A stretch of DNA of 64,000 bases from Glandiceps talaboti (Eukaryota; Hemichordata; Enteropneusta; Spengelidae). The notes beneath the pieces are model-generated. The model made no database searches. It was not told the DNA's origin and saw only the letters and a list, made by a program, of their open reading frames with translations. The position numbers were made by a program, and so were the translations under genes. Of this stretch, positions 48,156 through 61,800 are shown one piece after another; the stretch's first letter is position 1; the number at the start of each line of letters is the position of its first letter. The DNA is taken from the NCBI RefSeq assembly GCF_964340395.1, contig NC_135570.1, positions 5,852,322 to 5,916,321 on the forward strand. The letters run 5' to 3'.

Positions 48156-49041
48156 AGCCTTCTTTTATAGTTCGATTTAATTTACTGTCTCTTTTGTTGT
48201 GCTGACCGGAGAACACCCTGTTGCAGTACTAAAAGGCTAGGCATACATCAAATGTATGCAGAGATGCCCCCCCCCCCCCACCCATTTTATTTTTACATAA
48301 AATGTAACGTAAAATGTAAATACTTGCAAGACTTTTGTGTGCTTTATTTATAATATATCTAAGTTCTTATTGTATAAATTTGTCAATGTACTGAACTTTT
48401 GAGATACTGGGTTATAGTTTTTTGTGAGAGTATATTTTGTGATTCCAAAAGTTGTCTTTGTTGACGGATATATCTACATATTAATCACGTGATATTTTAA
48501 AGTTTGTGCAATATTACAAATTAGTTACATGGATATGTTAACCACAGCTGTGTCTGGTCGCCGTCTATGTATGAGTGTTTTGGATGGCTGGTATTGCGCC
48601 ATAACATTATATTTTTAACTAGAGCTGTTTTGAGGACGGTAAAATGACAACCAGTACAGGTTGAATTTTCTTTGATTGGAGATCCTGTATTAACGTAAAG
48701 TCAGTTTATCTACGTCACGGATCTGTGACTCTATTTCGGTCTCTATCAAATGAAGCGAACGTATTAGTACAGATCCACGACTTAGGTAATGTTTTAGAAA
48801 CACCTTTACCATACAGTTTTATAACCGCGATTTTAGAGAATTCAAAATTCTACAATAGAAGTTTTGAGTGATAATGATTTGTCTACAAAATGATATGTAC
48901 GTGAGTATTGATATTCGATATGTGCCAATCTCAGTTTTAGAGTTTATATTTGATAAAGTGTTTTAGCGTTTGACCTTCATGGAAACTTCGGTACATTTGA
49001 TATATCAACCGCATAAACCATTTGAAGAAAGAACCAATAAA
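48156..49041 (+). other. Probable GCM 3-prime untranslated region with AATAAA
   Basis: An AATAAA lies at 49036-49041, followed by a T/GT-rich stretch, a plausible poly(A) signal giving a UTR of about 880 bp. Its use is not shown by the sequence. Confidence 0.35.
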
Positions 49042-50524
49042 TGAAATAATGGTAAACTCTGTTGTGAAACTTTTCGCTTTTTAGATGGGTGGTGAAATAT
49101 AATCCGATTATTTGTTAATGTGTATCGATGTCAAACTGCATGTATGCGTGTGTGTGTTCATCTCCGTTTATGAAAAAGGATGGTAACATCCGTAAAGATA
49201 AGGATGTACAGTCATGTAATATACAATATGCTGACACGAAAGAGAGACAACTGGATGGAATTTGCTCAATCGAAACCTGTCCCATAGACAGATAGAAAAA
49301 AATCATCACATTCAAACTCTGTCTCTTCTTCAGACAGGCATTTTAGTCGTTGAGGGCTAAATTCGCATCGAAGGACGAGCGTAAACAAAATTTACGTGTA
49401 CATATATACCTGAGGGCGGTCGTCGAGGAAATTTACTGGCGCTCGCGATTTTACAACGATGTATTCATCCGAAAATTACCATACTTTTGCATATATTTAT
49501 CCTCACAGAGGATTATGTTTCGTTGCTCCAGCTGGAAAATATACTGTCTGACTTGTGAGAATGAACGAATACATCATTTGTATATTTTTTCATCTGTTTA
49601 GGGCAATATATATCTATCTTAGCCCAGAGTAAGTCTCTATCAAGGATAATTACTGTCTTCTTGATTGGCGTAAGCGGTTTAAACTATACACCCATGTCAC
49701 CATACATAATAATAGGGTAAATGGAAATGACAATGCCTCAATACATTTCTGATGTTTACGTGTGTTTTCTTTCTTTTCCTGCTTTTCAATCATTGATAAG
49801 TAATCAAAATAAATTTGATATTTATCAAAAAATGTCAGATGTCAGAACAATCACAAAGGAAAGACGTCATACGGACCAAGGAAGATTTCCACTTTCAAAT
49901 TGGCATGATAAATAAGGAAAGTCGTAATCTTCAATTTATCGACGATTTCAGATGTTGGAAGCGATGAATCATGATAGAATTCTACATCTTCAATATAGTT
50001 ACTCCCATCAATCTATTTCAATGAAAGCTCTATTTTTAGATAACATCGCAACTATCTACGTGGCTGTTCACACAGACTATGATAAATGAAAAATCGTTTA
50101 CCCTTTACCAAGTCACTGGAGGTCACAGGTCAACTCTGAACTTTATGATGACAAGTCAAACAGAAGGGCCATTTGACCGACTGTTAATTGGCAAGGGAGA
50201 ACACCACAAGCACTTTTCACATGATCATTCCTAATACATATTTCAACCATACTATTCGCTGATTAAACTCGAATTATAACCATATGCATGGCCGTGAACC
50301 TTTCTGACAAGTCTATTACATTTCCAACACTAGACTTTATTACAAGTAATTACAACTGGAAGTTGTACAATTGTTAGACAGACTACGATACTGTGACCAG
50401 TAAATAAAGTTATGACATTAAAAACGCAATTGATTGATAATCCATTATTAGTAATTGTTATGATGAATAGAGGAATTAGAGAGTCTATGGTCAAATCATC
50501 CATCTAAATTTGAGAACACAAGTA
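49042..50524. other. Intergenic, no supported gene
   Basis: No domain-bearing frame or repeat family member identified. Confidence 0.45.
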
Positions 50525-50537
50525 CCCCCCCCCCCCT

Positions 50538-50823
50538 TTTCATGCTAGTGTTCACTGTATCTGTTTGATACAACCATGTAGACACCAATAAGAAACTGCA
50601 CATTCTAGAAGATTATAGCAAGATCATAATTTGTTGCTGTTTTTTCTAAATAAACTGAACGCATACACGAGTGTGTCAATGTTTTGATGTATCCATTGAT
50701 GTCGGCATGGTTACATGTAACTATATTCATTCAATCTTGCTATGTTAAAGTGTAGGAAGTGTAGTTTCGTATTGGTTTCCATGTGGTTGTATCAAACAGA
50801 GCCAGTGAACACTAGTATGAAAC
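50538..50823. mobile_element. MITE-like inverted-repeat element, family A copy 2 (most complete)
   Basis: Left TTTCATGCTAGTGTTCACTG, TGTTTGATACAACCATGTAG and CAATAAGAAACTGCAC pair with the right end, whose reverse complement reads TTTCATACTAGTGTTCACTG, TGTTTGATACAACCACATGG and CAATACGAAACTACAC. Arms are about 75 bp and total length about 286 bp. It abuts a C13 run on the left. No coding capacity. Confidence 0.8.
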
Positions 50824-52526
50824 AGACTGTATATATGTTCATGTATATACCATACTAGTAGTGTAAGGAATGAATAATTCTCAGAAGAAACCAGCTCAGG
50901 ACATGGGCAAAGTCAATGCTAACATATATGGTAGAAAATTTATTACCTGCACTATGTAAACCTTTCGATATATTTGCATAACCTGACCAGTGTATAAAGA
51001 AAACTCGTGCAAAAAGTAATTCCATCCACGTCTTTTATAACAACAACAATTACATTTTGCAATCATCAACAGTTTTGAATTTCACCCTAGAGTGAAATAA
51101 TTTAGACAGACAAGAGATATCAGAAACTTGATCGTCTTATTTATATACCTAACAGGTCCTAGAGTCAATATCTCCAATCTGATTGTCAAATAAATAAACT
51201 TATATTTAGAGTAAAACAATCCATCATTTCTGCAAGTATTACTCATATTACTTGACCTTATTGTGGAGATCAAAGTCAGAGTCATGAACTGTTATAATTA
51301 TTTAGAACCCTCCACTGACAATGAAACTGAATCAGATGGTTAAGCTTTATGAGAAAAAATAAGATTTGAGATATTCTACTCAAATCCTGCGCATCAACAT
51401 TCCATAATATATCGAGTCGATCAGTAGCGGCCATATTTGATTTCTTTTGCTTGCGACTAGTTGTAAACAAGATGGCGGTCTGCATCCATGTCTCACTACA
51501 TAGTAGGGTAAATACTTAAAATATACAAGGTATTTCTTTTCCCTCCAGAAACTTGGACTTTATTGTTATCAGAGACGGTAGGTGAAGTTCAAGAGTATGA
51601 TGTAGATTATGATAACAGTAAAATACGCATTTATTTGTTGATAGCAGTGAAATATCCAACATGGCCGCTACTGATTCAAACATTCTACCGGAAGTGGAAG
51701 TCGGTGGGGGGGGGGGGGTTAGTTTTCATCGACTATTCATATATATTGGGAATTGATATACTGCCGTACCCCGTTGTAAAATTTGATGTTTTTGACTGTC
51801 TCAGTCTAATAAGTCTTAATTTTGACATTAGGACATGATACCCATTACAACCATTGCACCTCTTTTTCGCATGTTTCTATCTGGACAACGTTATTTTATT
51901 ACTTGTGGACCACAGGGCCCAGGAGGAATAAACAGCTTTGTTTTCATGATTTCCTGGATTTCTAATATTATTTCATATGGTGAAAATAGGGAAAACAGGC
52001 AGAGGAAATGATATTTGTTCATCCCTCCCGAGCCCTGTGGATGGATGATTAAAACTGGCTTTGCAGGTGCCCAAAGTTGTTCTCCTCATCATACTAATGG
52101 ATTATAAATACTCTTCCGTATACACTTAACCACATCACGCGGCAGGATGTAATCCATTATAAGTATCGGGCTTTTGAAATATTACTAGATGGTGCCAATA
52201 AGAGCCAACTAATCAATCTGAAATGCCATTTTCTCACTTCCCACTACCATTTTCCTACTTAATACATGTAATTATTTATCAAAAATTGTTTGTGGTCAGA
52301 TTAGTTCTCTCTTGTCGTCACTATCAGCGACTATTTCAAAGGATTGTTTTGAGGATCGATATGATATTCAAACGCGTATGATTGCAGTGTTGACACACTG
52401 TATGTTTACAGTAATCGTCTATGGTTTGATGTCTTTTAACTAGCCATGGACTCATATGACAATGCACATACAAATTTCAATGAAACCTCTTCATATTATG
52501 AAAGGAAAAACATAATCATTAAACTG
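50824..52526. other. Intergenic, no supported gene
   Basis: Only a G13 homopolymer (near 51706-51718) stands out. Confidence 0.45.
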
Positions 52527-52596
52527 CATACATACATACATACATACATACATACATACATACATACATACATACATACATACATACACACACACA

Positions 52597-52652
<56 letters not shown>

Positions 52653-52693
52653 CACACATACATACATACATACATACATACATACATACATAC
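52527..52693. repeat. Symmetric CATA-CA-CGCA-CA-CATA array
   Basis: Blocks are ordered CATA, CA, GCAC (52597-52640), CA, CATA, mirror-like around the GCAC centre. Confidence 0.96.
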
Positions 52694-54330
52694 TAGTAAA
52701 TATCATAAATATGACACAATAATAACCATGAACGAATGTTTCAAGGCTACTGATAGACATTTATCCAGGTTGAAGCATTCATGAGAATTACGAACAGTGA
52801 TGCTTGTAAATTTTATAAAAGAACCCAATCAAGTTTATCATTTTGAAAGCCTGTCTTTAAAATATAATTACATACATCAGTATGGTTAATCTTCTTTAAT
52901 GTACACGCATGTCTTCTTTACACGCTCTATGGTGTGGACAGGGTGGCATGGAGTTGAAATAAAACGTAATTGTGATTGGAATTAGGTACTTGTCAAGCAC
53001 ATCCTTTTTATAGGTACCAGTGGCTCCCCGAGTCGCCAATATGGCTGCAAACGGACGTACGATCTGACAGTTAGCGATCATAACATACGGAGAGGAAACA
53101 CCATTAAAACGCTTAGATTTGTAAGCCATTCGGAGTATATGCTGTTGGAAGCAAATTCTGTAAATAGTTCTTAAGTGATTTGATTTATTACCAATCGAGA
53201 GGGAGCCTTAAATGTTAAAGATTTTGTATTACAGTGTAATAAATTTTCCTGTCGATTTTCAAACGTCTCAGTCTCGGCTTAAAATATCAAACTGACTTTC
53301 AGTTATCGATAGAGGTAATTAATCAAACGACTTACTGGGCGACTTGCAAATAGAAGTCAACACTCTCAAAGGTGCAGAACGCCTGCTTGTATTTTACAGA
53401 ACGTTTTGTGTAATTAGTAGCCTAATCTTCTGTCATAAATCTCGATTTTCTGAAATTAATGGACTTTAATACAAAAATAACTGAACAGCACCAACTTTTT
53501 GGATTGAACTATTCTTTATAAAAAAAGTCCACATTAAACATAGGTTAATCAACACCTATATTTTGAACAAAGACATCACTGCTAAAGTAATGTTCTTGGT
53601 GACACAGAATAACAAAATGAATAAAACTGTTCTAGATTTTGACATTTCAAAATGTTTTGGCATTTCATAAACAGTAACCAGTCGCATTGGCCAGTCGCAT
53701 GCACTATTTATTGAAATTGCAACTGCCATTCAACACAGTCGTCATTATTGATACAATATCAACTAAACATGCCCAAATAATGATTAAAATAAAATGATTC
53801 AGATGTTGTCAAAACCTGATTTATTTTCAAAAGATTTATTGAAAGCCCAGCGACAGCAATACCACTGCCTCCACTTGATGTATGTTGAACTGTCAATAAT
53901 TCAAGATACGGTTGGTTTGACTTCATGATAATCCAATCGAAGGGAAATAGCGTCGACAAATACTAATGTAACTGATAAATGGAAACGATTTGTTCACTGA
54001 AACTTTCATGAAATTAAGCTATTAGTTGCAATTAACAATGACGAGTTTATTAACGTACACAATTATAACAAGATTATATTATACAAGATCATTCAAAGTA
54101 ACATATAGAGAACCATGCAAAACGGCAGATATCCACAATTAATGTTAACAAATATTACAAGGTAACGTAAATCCTTAGCTTTCACAGTCTAGTGAGTAGA
54201 TATAGGCTAGTAAATAAGTGATAGAAAAGTTACTTCACATTTTAAGCGTGTTCACAGTCTGGTGAAGTATATAAAGAATATAATTTGCAACTCATTCGGA
54301 TCAAATACATTATACTTAACTAGTAGCTAA
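52694..54330. other. Intergenic, no supported gene
   Basis: AT-rich, short unsupported frames only. Confidence 0.45.
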
Positions 54331-54584
54331 CAATAGGGAACTTGCAATCCAGACTGAGCATGCTCAGACGCAAAGGACTATGGGATTATATGTGGTTATC
54401 GTAATATCTTATCTGGAGCTACCGATGAAATAAACCTCCCACATTGGTCAGGGTAAATATGAATTGATCATTCGTGGTTATAAACAATTTAACAACATTG
54501 TTTACAATACTAATTGATCAGTATTTATTATCACATTTCCCATGATGCAACATTCAACATGGCGGGTTTGCAAGTTCCCTATTG
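54331..54584. mobile_element. MITE-like inverted-repeat element, family B
   Basis: Left CAATAGGGAACTTGCAA and right TTGCAAGTTCCCTATTG are perfect 17-bp inverted repeats at the ends of a 254-bp non-coding element. The right subterminal part (CCCATGATG...ATGGCGGG) recurs at 47050-47138. Confidence 0.75.
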
Positions 54585-54935
54585 TCCAGTGATTAAACAA
54601 CATAGATTAATACTTGTAAACAAGATACCTTGCTAATTATCGAATTCAGATTAATACCCAATTTTCCAATAGCGTGATTAACACTTGTCTTACACGTGGA
54701 AAATGTACATATGGCATGATCTTAAATCTCAGTCTTAAAGAATCTGGTGGAAAGTTCACCATGTCTTCTAGAACAATGAATCTAGGTGAGAGATCATTTA
54801 CTTATAGCAAATTATATTTAGAATAATAACATCACTGTAATTTTAAGGTGACAACTAGAACTTATATGTTAGGGATATGGAGAAATAAAGACACTTTTAG
54901 ATTTTGAATTACAACGCAACTGTTGGTGTACAGTA

Positions 54936-55047
<112 letters not shown>

Positions 55048-55768
55048 TGTCTGAGTGTAAAAGCGTACATGTGAGTGACGATACTTGTGTGGCTGATTCC
55101 TAACTTAGACAAGCTCATTAGATCGTGAGTACCTTAGAAAGAATGTAGTGTTAGAGTGGAGAATCGTGTACGTTCTGTCGATCTAGCTAATTAGACACTG
55201 GAAACGTAACATTAGGCAATCACCAGAACGTAACAATATTATCAAATGTACAAAACACTACACCGAGCTATTAATCGAATGATATTGATATATGATATCA
55301 ATTCATTTTTTACTTCATATAATTTTCAAATATAGATTGAATCAGGAGTCCTTTGAAATTCAATTAGTATCTTTTATAGAATGAAGTACAAATTGAAGGA
55401 AAATATACTAAATACAGGTTTAATAAATTGGTTTATCTGTTGACGTGAGTACCGTTATTAACACGGATGCCATGTTTTGAAATATATGTATTATATCTTG
55501 TCAACCTTTAAGTATAGAGCCACACCCATTTATCAAAACTATTACTTAAGGACACACCTGGATGAGAGCATTTGTTGAGTTCAACTACGCATGCTCTCCT
55601 GCCTCCAAATGGAACATTCCAAAGATATTATTGAGGAAGTGCATGTTTTCCGTAAATCGGAACTCTAATCTGCTCTTTAGTTGACCTAATAGCGCTCGGA
55701 TAGAAAATCAGGGCCTTGCTCTCTCTTTTGTGGTGTTGTGGAAGTTGATAGTGGTTTTATTCGCCGAT
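55048..55768 (+). other. Upstream flank of the glutamate receptor gene
   Basis: Likely holds the promoter and 5-prime untranslated region of the gene starting at 55769; no defined TATA or other motif is supported. Confidence 0.35.
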
Positions 55769-55874
55769 ATGGCCGGGATGATTTTGTGTTCGCAGGCTGT
55801 CATTTTGTCTTTGCTAATAGGATGTTTAAGTGAAGTGGTACGGAGAGAAAATTACCCGAGGAATGTTACGCTTG
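55769..55874 (+). CDS. Glutamate receptor exon 1 (signal peptide)
   Basis: ATG at 55769, donor GTAGGT. Encodes MAGMILCSQAVILSLLIGCL and ENYPRNVTL; the hydrophobic stretch is a classic signal peptide. Confidence 0.72.
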
Positions 55875-58800
55875 GTAGGTAGTCATTTAAACTATCTTGA
55901 ATTTATATCAGTATATTATAATTGACCTTGAATTTGATTTCTAACGACACTAATTTTTCATGGTGAGAATCATTACAAGCAAACAAGTTCGTGTAGATTA
56001 TTTTTATCGCACTGAAAATTTCTTTTTTCATTAAGAACTAGTTCTATCTGTACGTGCAAATGATTTTGTAATAGCTATGTTGGAAATCTTAATACGTCTT
56101 TATTTTATACAAGACGGCGATCAGATTGCAAGAAAGGTTAGCATCATTTATTTTTTAAAAACACACCTTTTTGTAGTCTCAAATACATATATCACATAAG
56201 CCATGACTGTAACAAAGACTGGCACATGTATATAAATATAAATGTGATACTTCCTTAAATAGTTCGACAAAAAAGTTTTGACTACACGACACAACACAAG
56301 ACACGACTTTTCGTGAAACCGAAGACAAACACCCTTTACACAGGTTTTTAACCAAATCATCGATAGGACGAATAGTTGTGATCATGTCATAAGGATATAA
56401 ATACATTACGTATTCGATGTGTGTCTGTGCTATGTCTATGGTCTTCAATTTGCGATCGTACAGACTACTGATGCGGTGCCGGTCTCTGTTTTCATCAAGC
56501 GTCATATGTTTCATTCTTAATTTCTGGCTGTGCTGCCAAATGTTCCAAATGGTGCAATCCAGAATGACACTGAATACATTTACATCCATTTTTTCAACAA
56601 AGAAAGAGTAACAAGCCAGTGTACACATCGCTATCAACGATTAGGAATGAAGACCATAACATATCCGAAGAACTGCACTGTTTCCCATTGAAGGTTTCAT
56701 AAATTTTACGACGGATATAAACTAACGAAAATAGCCGTACCGAAAATATACATTACTAACTTTAGGAAAAGTATCTCCACTGCACTACAAATGTATGCGA
56801 CGTATTCAAAAGTGTCTTATCATAGAATGCGCATTGTAAAACAGAACTCGGGAAGTTTTATTGTCAAGAAATCTCACCTATTTTTGTTGAAATCAAGATA
56901 GAACATTAGATCATACAAATTTGTGAAATGATAGGTCAAAATGGTAATAAAGTGAGCCATTTAAAATTCCAATGTGGATACCGAATATTGTATTAACTCT
57001 ATAGGGAAGAAAGATATTTTCGATTTCCTTGAACATAACCTTTCGTTATTATGAAAGGACTAGAGGCAGGTTTTGGAGTTTGGAGAGATGCTAAGAATTT
57101 GAAATTGGTCCCTTTGGCACTTTCTACCTTAATTTAGACAGATAATATCACATCAATCCTGTGTATGTTCAAGTGAAAGGATACCTTGCGAATTCCTTAT
57201 CTTTGACAACTTGAATGTTAAATGAAATAACCATCGATCAGAACTTTGTCGAAAGTGACGTATGGGCCTTGGTAAGGCACTTCCGTTTAAAGTATTGTCG
57301 ACTAATTGTATTGCTATACAATATATAACGATACAGACAGTCGGCAACACATCAAATGGAAGTTGCCTAGCAAGGCCTATACGTCACTTCCGCCTAAGTT
57401 CCGATCTCGTCTCAATAATTTCCCTATTTGTGACGAATATGAGAATAAATGAAGACTTGAATAAAGTGTGGTGATAATTCAAAACTAGAGAACGATTGCC
57501 TCACTACATATTTAAGAAAAAAAGAGAAATATGATGTTATTATTGAATATTAGAGGAAGATGATTTCATTTTATAGTTGAAACCCACAGTGGTCCCTTCT
57601 CTTTATAAATTGAAAACTCGAGAAATTTAGATTGTTTCATTTTAAAATATAATGTTAAGGAGATATTGCTTCACTTTATAATAATTAATAATTACCAACA
57701 CAGGGTTTCTGTTTAAAACTCAAAAAATTAGACAACGGTCAATCTTGTTTCTATAACAAGCCTACACAATTATGGTTTCATTTTATAGTTCAAAGCAAAG
57801 AAAGGCAGGTTTATTTCATATCGCAACCGGCCAAATTGATGGTTTCATTTGGTAATCAAAATCTACAAAACGAAGGTTTTCAATTCTGACAGTTTGCATG
57901 ATCAACCACTAAAAACATTACTGCATTTAATTATCAGATCTTGTCTCAGGCCTATAGTAACCAGTAATTTTCTGATCGATCTTCCATGTGATGATATAGT
58001 GCTTTTATGTCCAATTCAGTTCTAGCTGAGCAACTCTGAACATAATTCAAATTGTCGGCAGTAGAATTGAGGTTATTCTTTAATTTAATTTCGTTACAGT
58101 AGTAAGTTTTATGATACAAAGCAATGACAGATATTTGATTTGTGATTTCCTTCAAAAACTACGTAAATGATGACGCCTTAGTGAGGGAGACAACATTCAC
58201 ACACTAAATGCACAAAGTTGCGTTTTTCACTTCGAAAATCTAATTTATGGAGGTCTTTTGGGTTAAAATTAGATTTCCTCGGCAATCATATATTTGCATA
58301 ATTGTATACTTCAAGCAACCGAGTCATGATTTGTCAGTAAAGGCAATGGTGTGTTAAGTAAGTCAGAATGAATGTTTCGAAGCTACATTATACATCACGA
58401 CATTATGAGGATCGCGAAAATGACGTCTAATACTTTTATCAATTTACTAGAAATTACCATTACAACCTTTTCCATTATACTGTTACACATCAGGGAGGGA
58501 ATGATCCCGTCACAGAATTCCATGACACCAACAGCCATCAGACAATATTGAATGTTATCGGCAAACAGTGTACATACAACCCATGACACTAAAGTAAAGC
58601 GATTTGTTCAGTTTGTATCCGAACCAGTCATAGCATCTATATCAGGTGTAAATAAATGTGTACTGTATCAGCCTTGTACGGTGCCTCTAAATGTGATCAA
58701 TCTGTAAACAATATTACCAGTGCAAATCAAGTAAATCATAAATTACTAGAGCGTAAATATTAATGCCACAAAATATTATTTACATATCACTGTCAGCTAG

Positions 58801-61800
58801 ATAGATATGTGTATATGATACATATCAATAAGCAACATTGTTTACGATTAGAATAGTCGTAATAAACATATTAATAAAACCATGGAAAATATATTGGTCA
58901 TGGTTCCAAGAATCAAATAGGGCCGTAACATATAATTAGTTTGGAATAATAAATTAGAATTGCTTGCGACGCTTAGACCCGTCTATCCGTCTGATGTGGA
59001 TTATTATGTCATTATCATAAGATTGTTTATTTCTGTAACAAATCGTTGCATAGCAAATTGTCTGCGTCTTCTTATAATTAGACTGGACACTCATTGACTT
59101 CTCAAATATCAATTAACAAAGTTGTTGTGATCCATAGTGTCATTTACCTGGTCTGTTACGAATGCTATTTTTTACATTACGTCTTGGTATAAAATTTGTC
59201 TCATACGCAATTGCCACAAACAAGCAAGCAAAGTCAACGCTATTTTGTCCATAGTTGTAATTGTTGTTTTAGCAGTCCTTAGAGACCTAATGTTAGAGTG
59301 GCTGTATGGATTAGAAGGAATTTTGTAATCGATTAAATAACTTTATTACATGGTTTCTTACTTGAAAACAAATCTGAAACAATATAGCAAAAGTCCTTGT
59401 TTGTAACTCAATAAATTCAAAAAAAAAACTTTCAAAACATGTGAACAGTTTATGGTACGTACGGAAAATAATTTGTAAACAAACTTTATAAATACAAAAA
59501 TGATAAACACACAAGTAATCAAATGGTCCATACATGGTGAAATAGTATGGGCATATGACAGACACATGCACAGACTGACTGTATCAATAATTGTAGAAAA
59601 TTGTAGAAAATATCCTTGTACTATGTGTCTGTGTTTACCAAGTTTATATATAAATCACTTCCTGTACGTACAATAACATTACACATCTGTAGTTTTATGC
59701 AACTCATAGCCTTACAAACATGGACTTGGTCTATGTTATTTCACACTGTTGTTTCAAGTAGACCAAAAACATATATAGTGAAGTCAGTTTTTTAGCTGAG
59801 AAAATAATACCCATATCATTCATGTACTGTAACTTTAACGAAGAAGGAGGAACCGATCATTCAGAAAATTAGAACAGTTGAATGAGAATGATTGTAAGCA
59901 GAATATCGATACCGCGACCTAGTTTACACAAGTACGGCAGAGAGCTGACATAGCCAGGTCACGAGATATCTAATCGTATCAGAGATTCTGATATCAAGTT
60001 ACGGCAGAGATGATGCTTCGAATTCACTTATTTTCATCATAAGGAATTTGGTTGGAAAAGTAACAAAATTGACTATAACAAATTGACTGGCGGCAATCGT
60101 TGTTGGGATTATGTCTTTAGGAAATGATAAAGAATGATGATTAATATTTCATCTTTGGTTGTAGATTTAATTACTCTATTCATCAAGCATGACTAATGCA
60201 CATTATTAGCATAACGGATAAATATCACCCTCTGAACACAACCTTTCGTTTCGTTTCATTAATCAGCTTTTAATTGCCTGTTCCATTCACTCAACTTCGA
60301 TGTTTACACAGCTAGAAATCCACAGGCAGACTATGGGACATGACTGTATTAGGCTCTGTGCAGACCCTATAATGGGGTATGTGAAACAAGTTCTGTTGAA
60401 TAAGTTAAAGAGTCTGTAAATTTGGTAAGATTTCATAGTTGTATTCATAGACATGTAGCAGGTCTGTTAGTACGGGCACGTGTGTACAGGTGTATACTTT
60501 CTGACTATATACATGGCTGGAACCATATGACTGAAATAGGGATGTTTAGCCAGAGATGTGTGTACAGTTTATAAGTTCAGAACAGGGTCTGAAGAATCGT
60601 TGTCAGAAATCACACACCATTCTGTATACATGCCGATGCCAGCAGAACTGTTACATGTCTGCGAATACAGTTACCAAATTTTACCATATTTACAGAGTCT
60701 GTAACAAAATTTGTTTCACACACCCTGTTACAGTCATGCCCTGGAATCTGCCTCTGGATTTCTAGTTGGTTATCGTTATACATTAGATACATCAAAGCTA
60801 TCCCACAATCCATCCATTTCTGAAAAATTTGCTATCTTTTCAATATTGAAGAACCATTTAATTAAGACTACATTTTTGCTTTGTTTGACGGTATTGGAAT
60901 TCAAAACGAATGTGTTTTGAGGTCAAATGCCTGCGTCATGGTAAATGCGTTGTCTCTAACCGCAATAACTAACTGCTTCCGAAGATATCAAAATTATAGT
61001 GAACACTTTGTTCTGGTCATATCTTTATTATCTTTGAAATTAGTGAAGGTGTATTTCCTTCCAAAATATCTGCCGAATGAATAGGCATGTATACGACCTA
61101 TGCTATGGTATAGTCGCCTGCAAAGCATAAGTGGTGATATTGCAAATAAAATCAAACACACGCGTACGACCAAATCTATTTTAAATGAGCGGACATTAGG
61201 CCAAGGAAAGGATATTACAGCAGTGAGCCTGGTTATCAATACAGCCAGGTGAAATGAGTATTTTTAGATTACTTCAATTCATCGATTGTGAGATCTTATA
61301 ACTAATGTGATGTAGGCTTGGTGTTTCACTCAAGGGACATTACGTTTTTGAAACAGAGCTAGACATATTTCAACTCTAGACTATAACATTAACAGAGGCA
61401 CAATAAACACAGCAGTATCCCTTTGCCCAAACACTAATAAGCATTGATATTTTGACGATACACTGGATACAGTATCTTGTAAAATATCAGGGAGTTTTAG
61501 TAATCAACACAAACAGAGCTCATATGCTTATTAGGCTCACGTGTCCATAAGGTCATGTGTACTGAATAGTGGGTAAATCTGTTGACAGAGACTGAAGTGT
61601 AAAGTCGAAAATTTCAGGTAACAATTTTAAGTTTGTGTTTGAATTAAAAGTTTAATCCAATACTATGGTTTACCAACACAGATATTTTTATTTGATAATT
61701 AAACTTGTTTTATTTAATAATTGGAATAACATACGTATATTCAAATATGAACCAAAATTAACCATAAAGTTACAGGCTGGGCCACTTTAAGATCTTTAAA

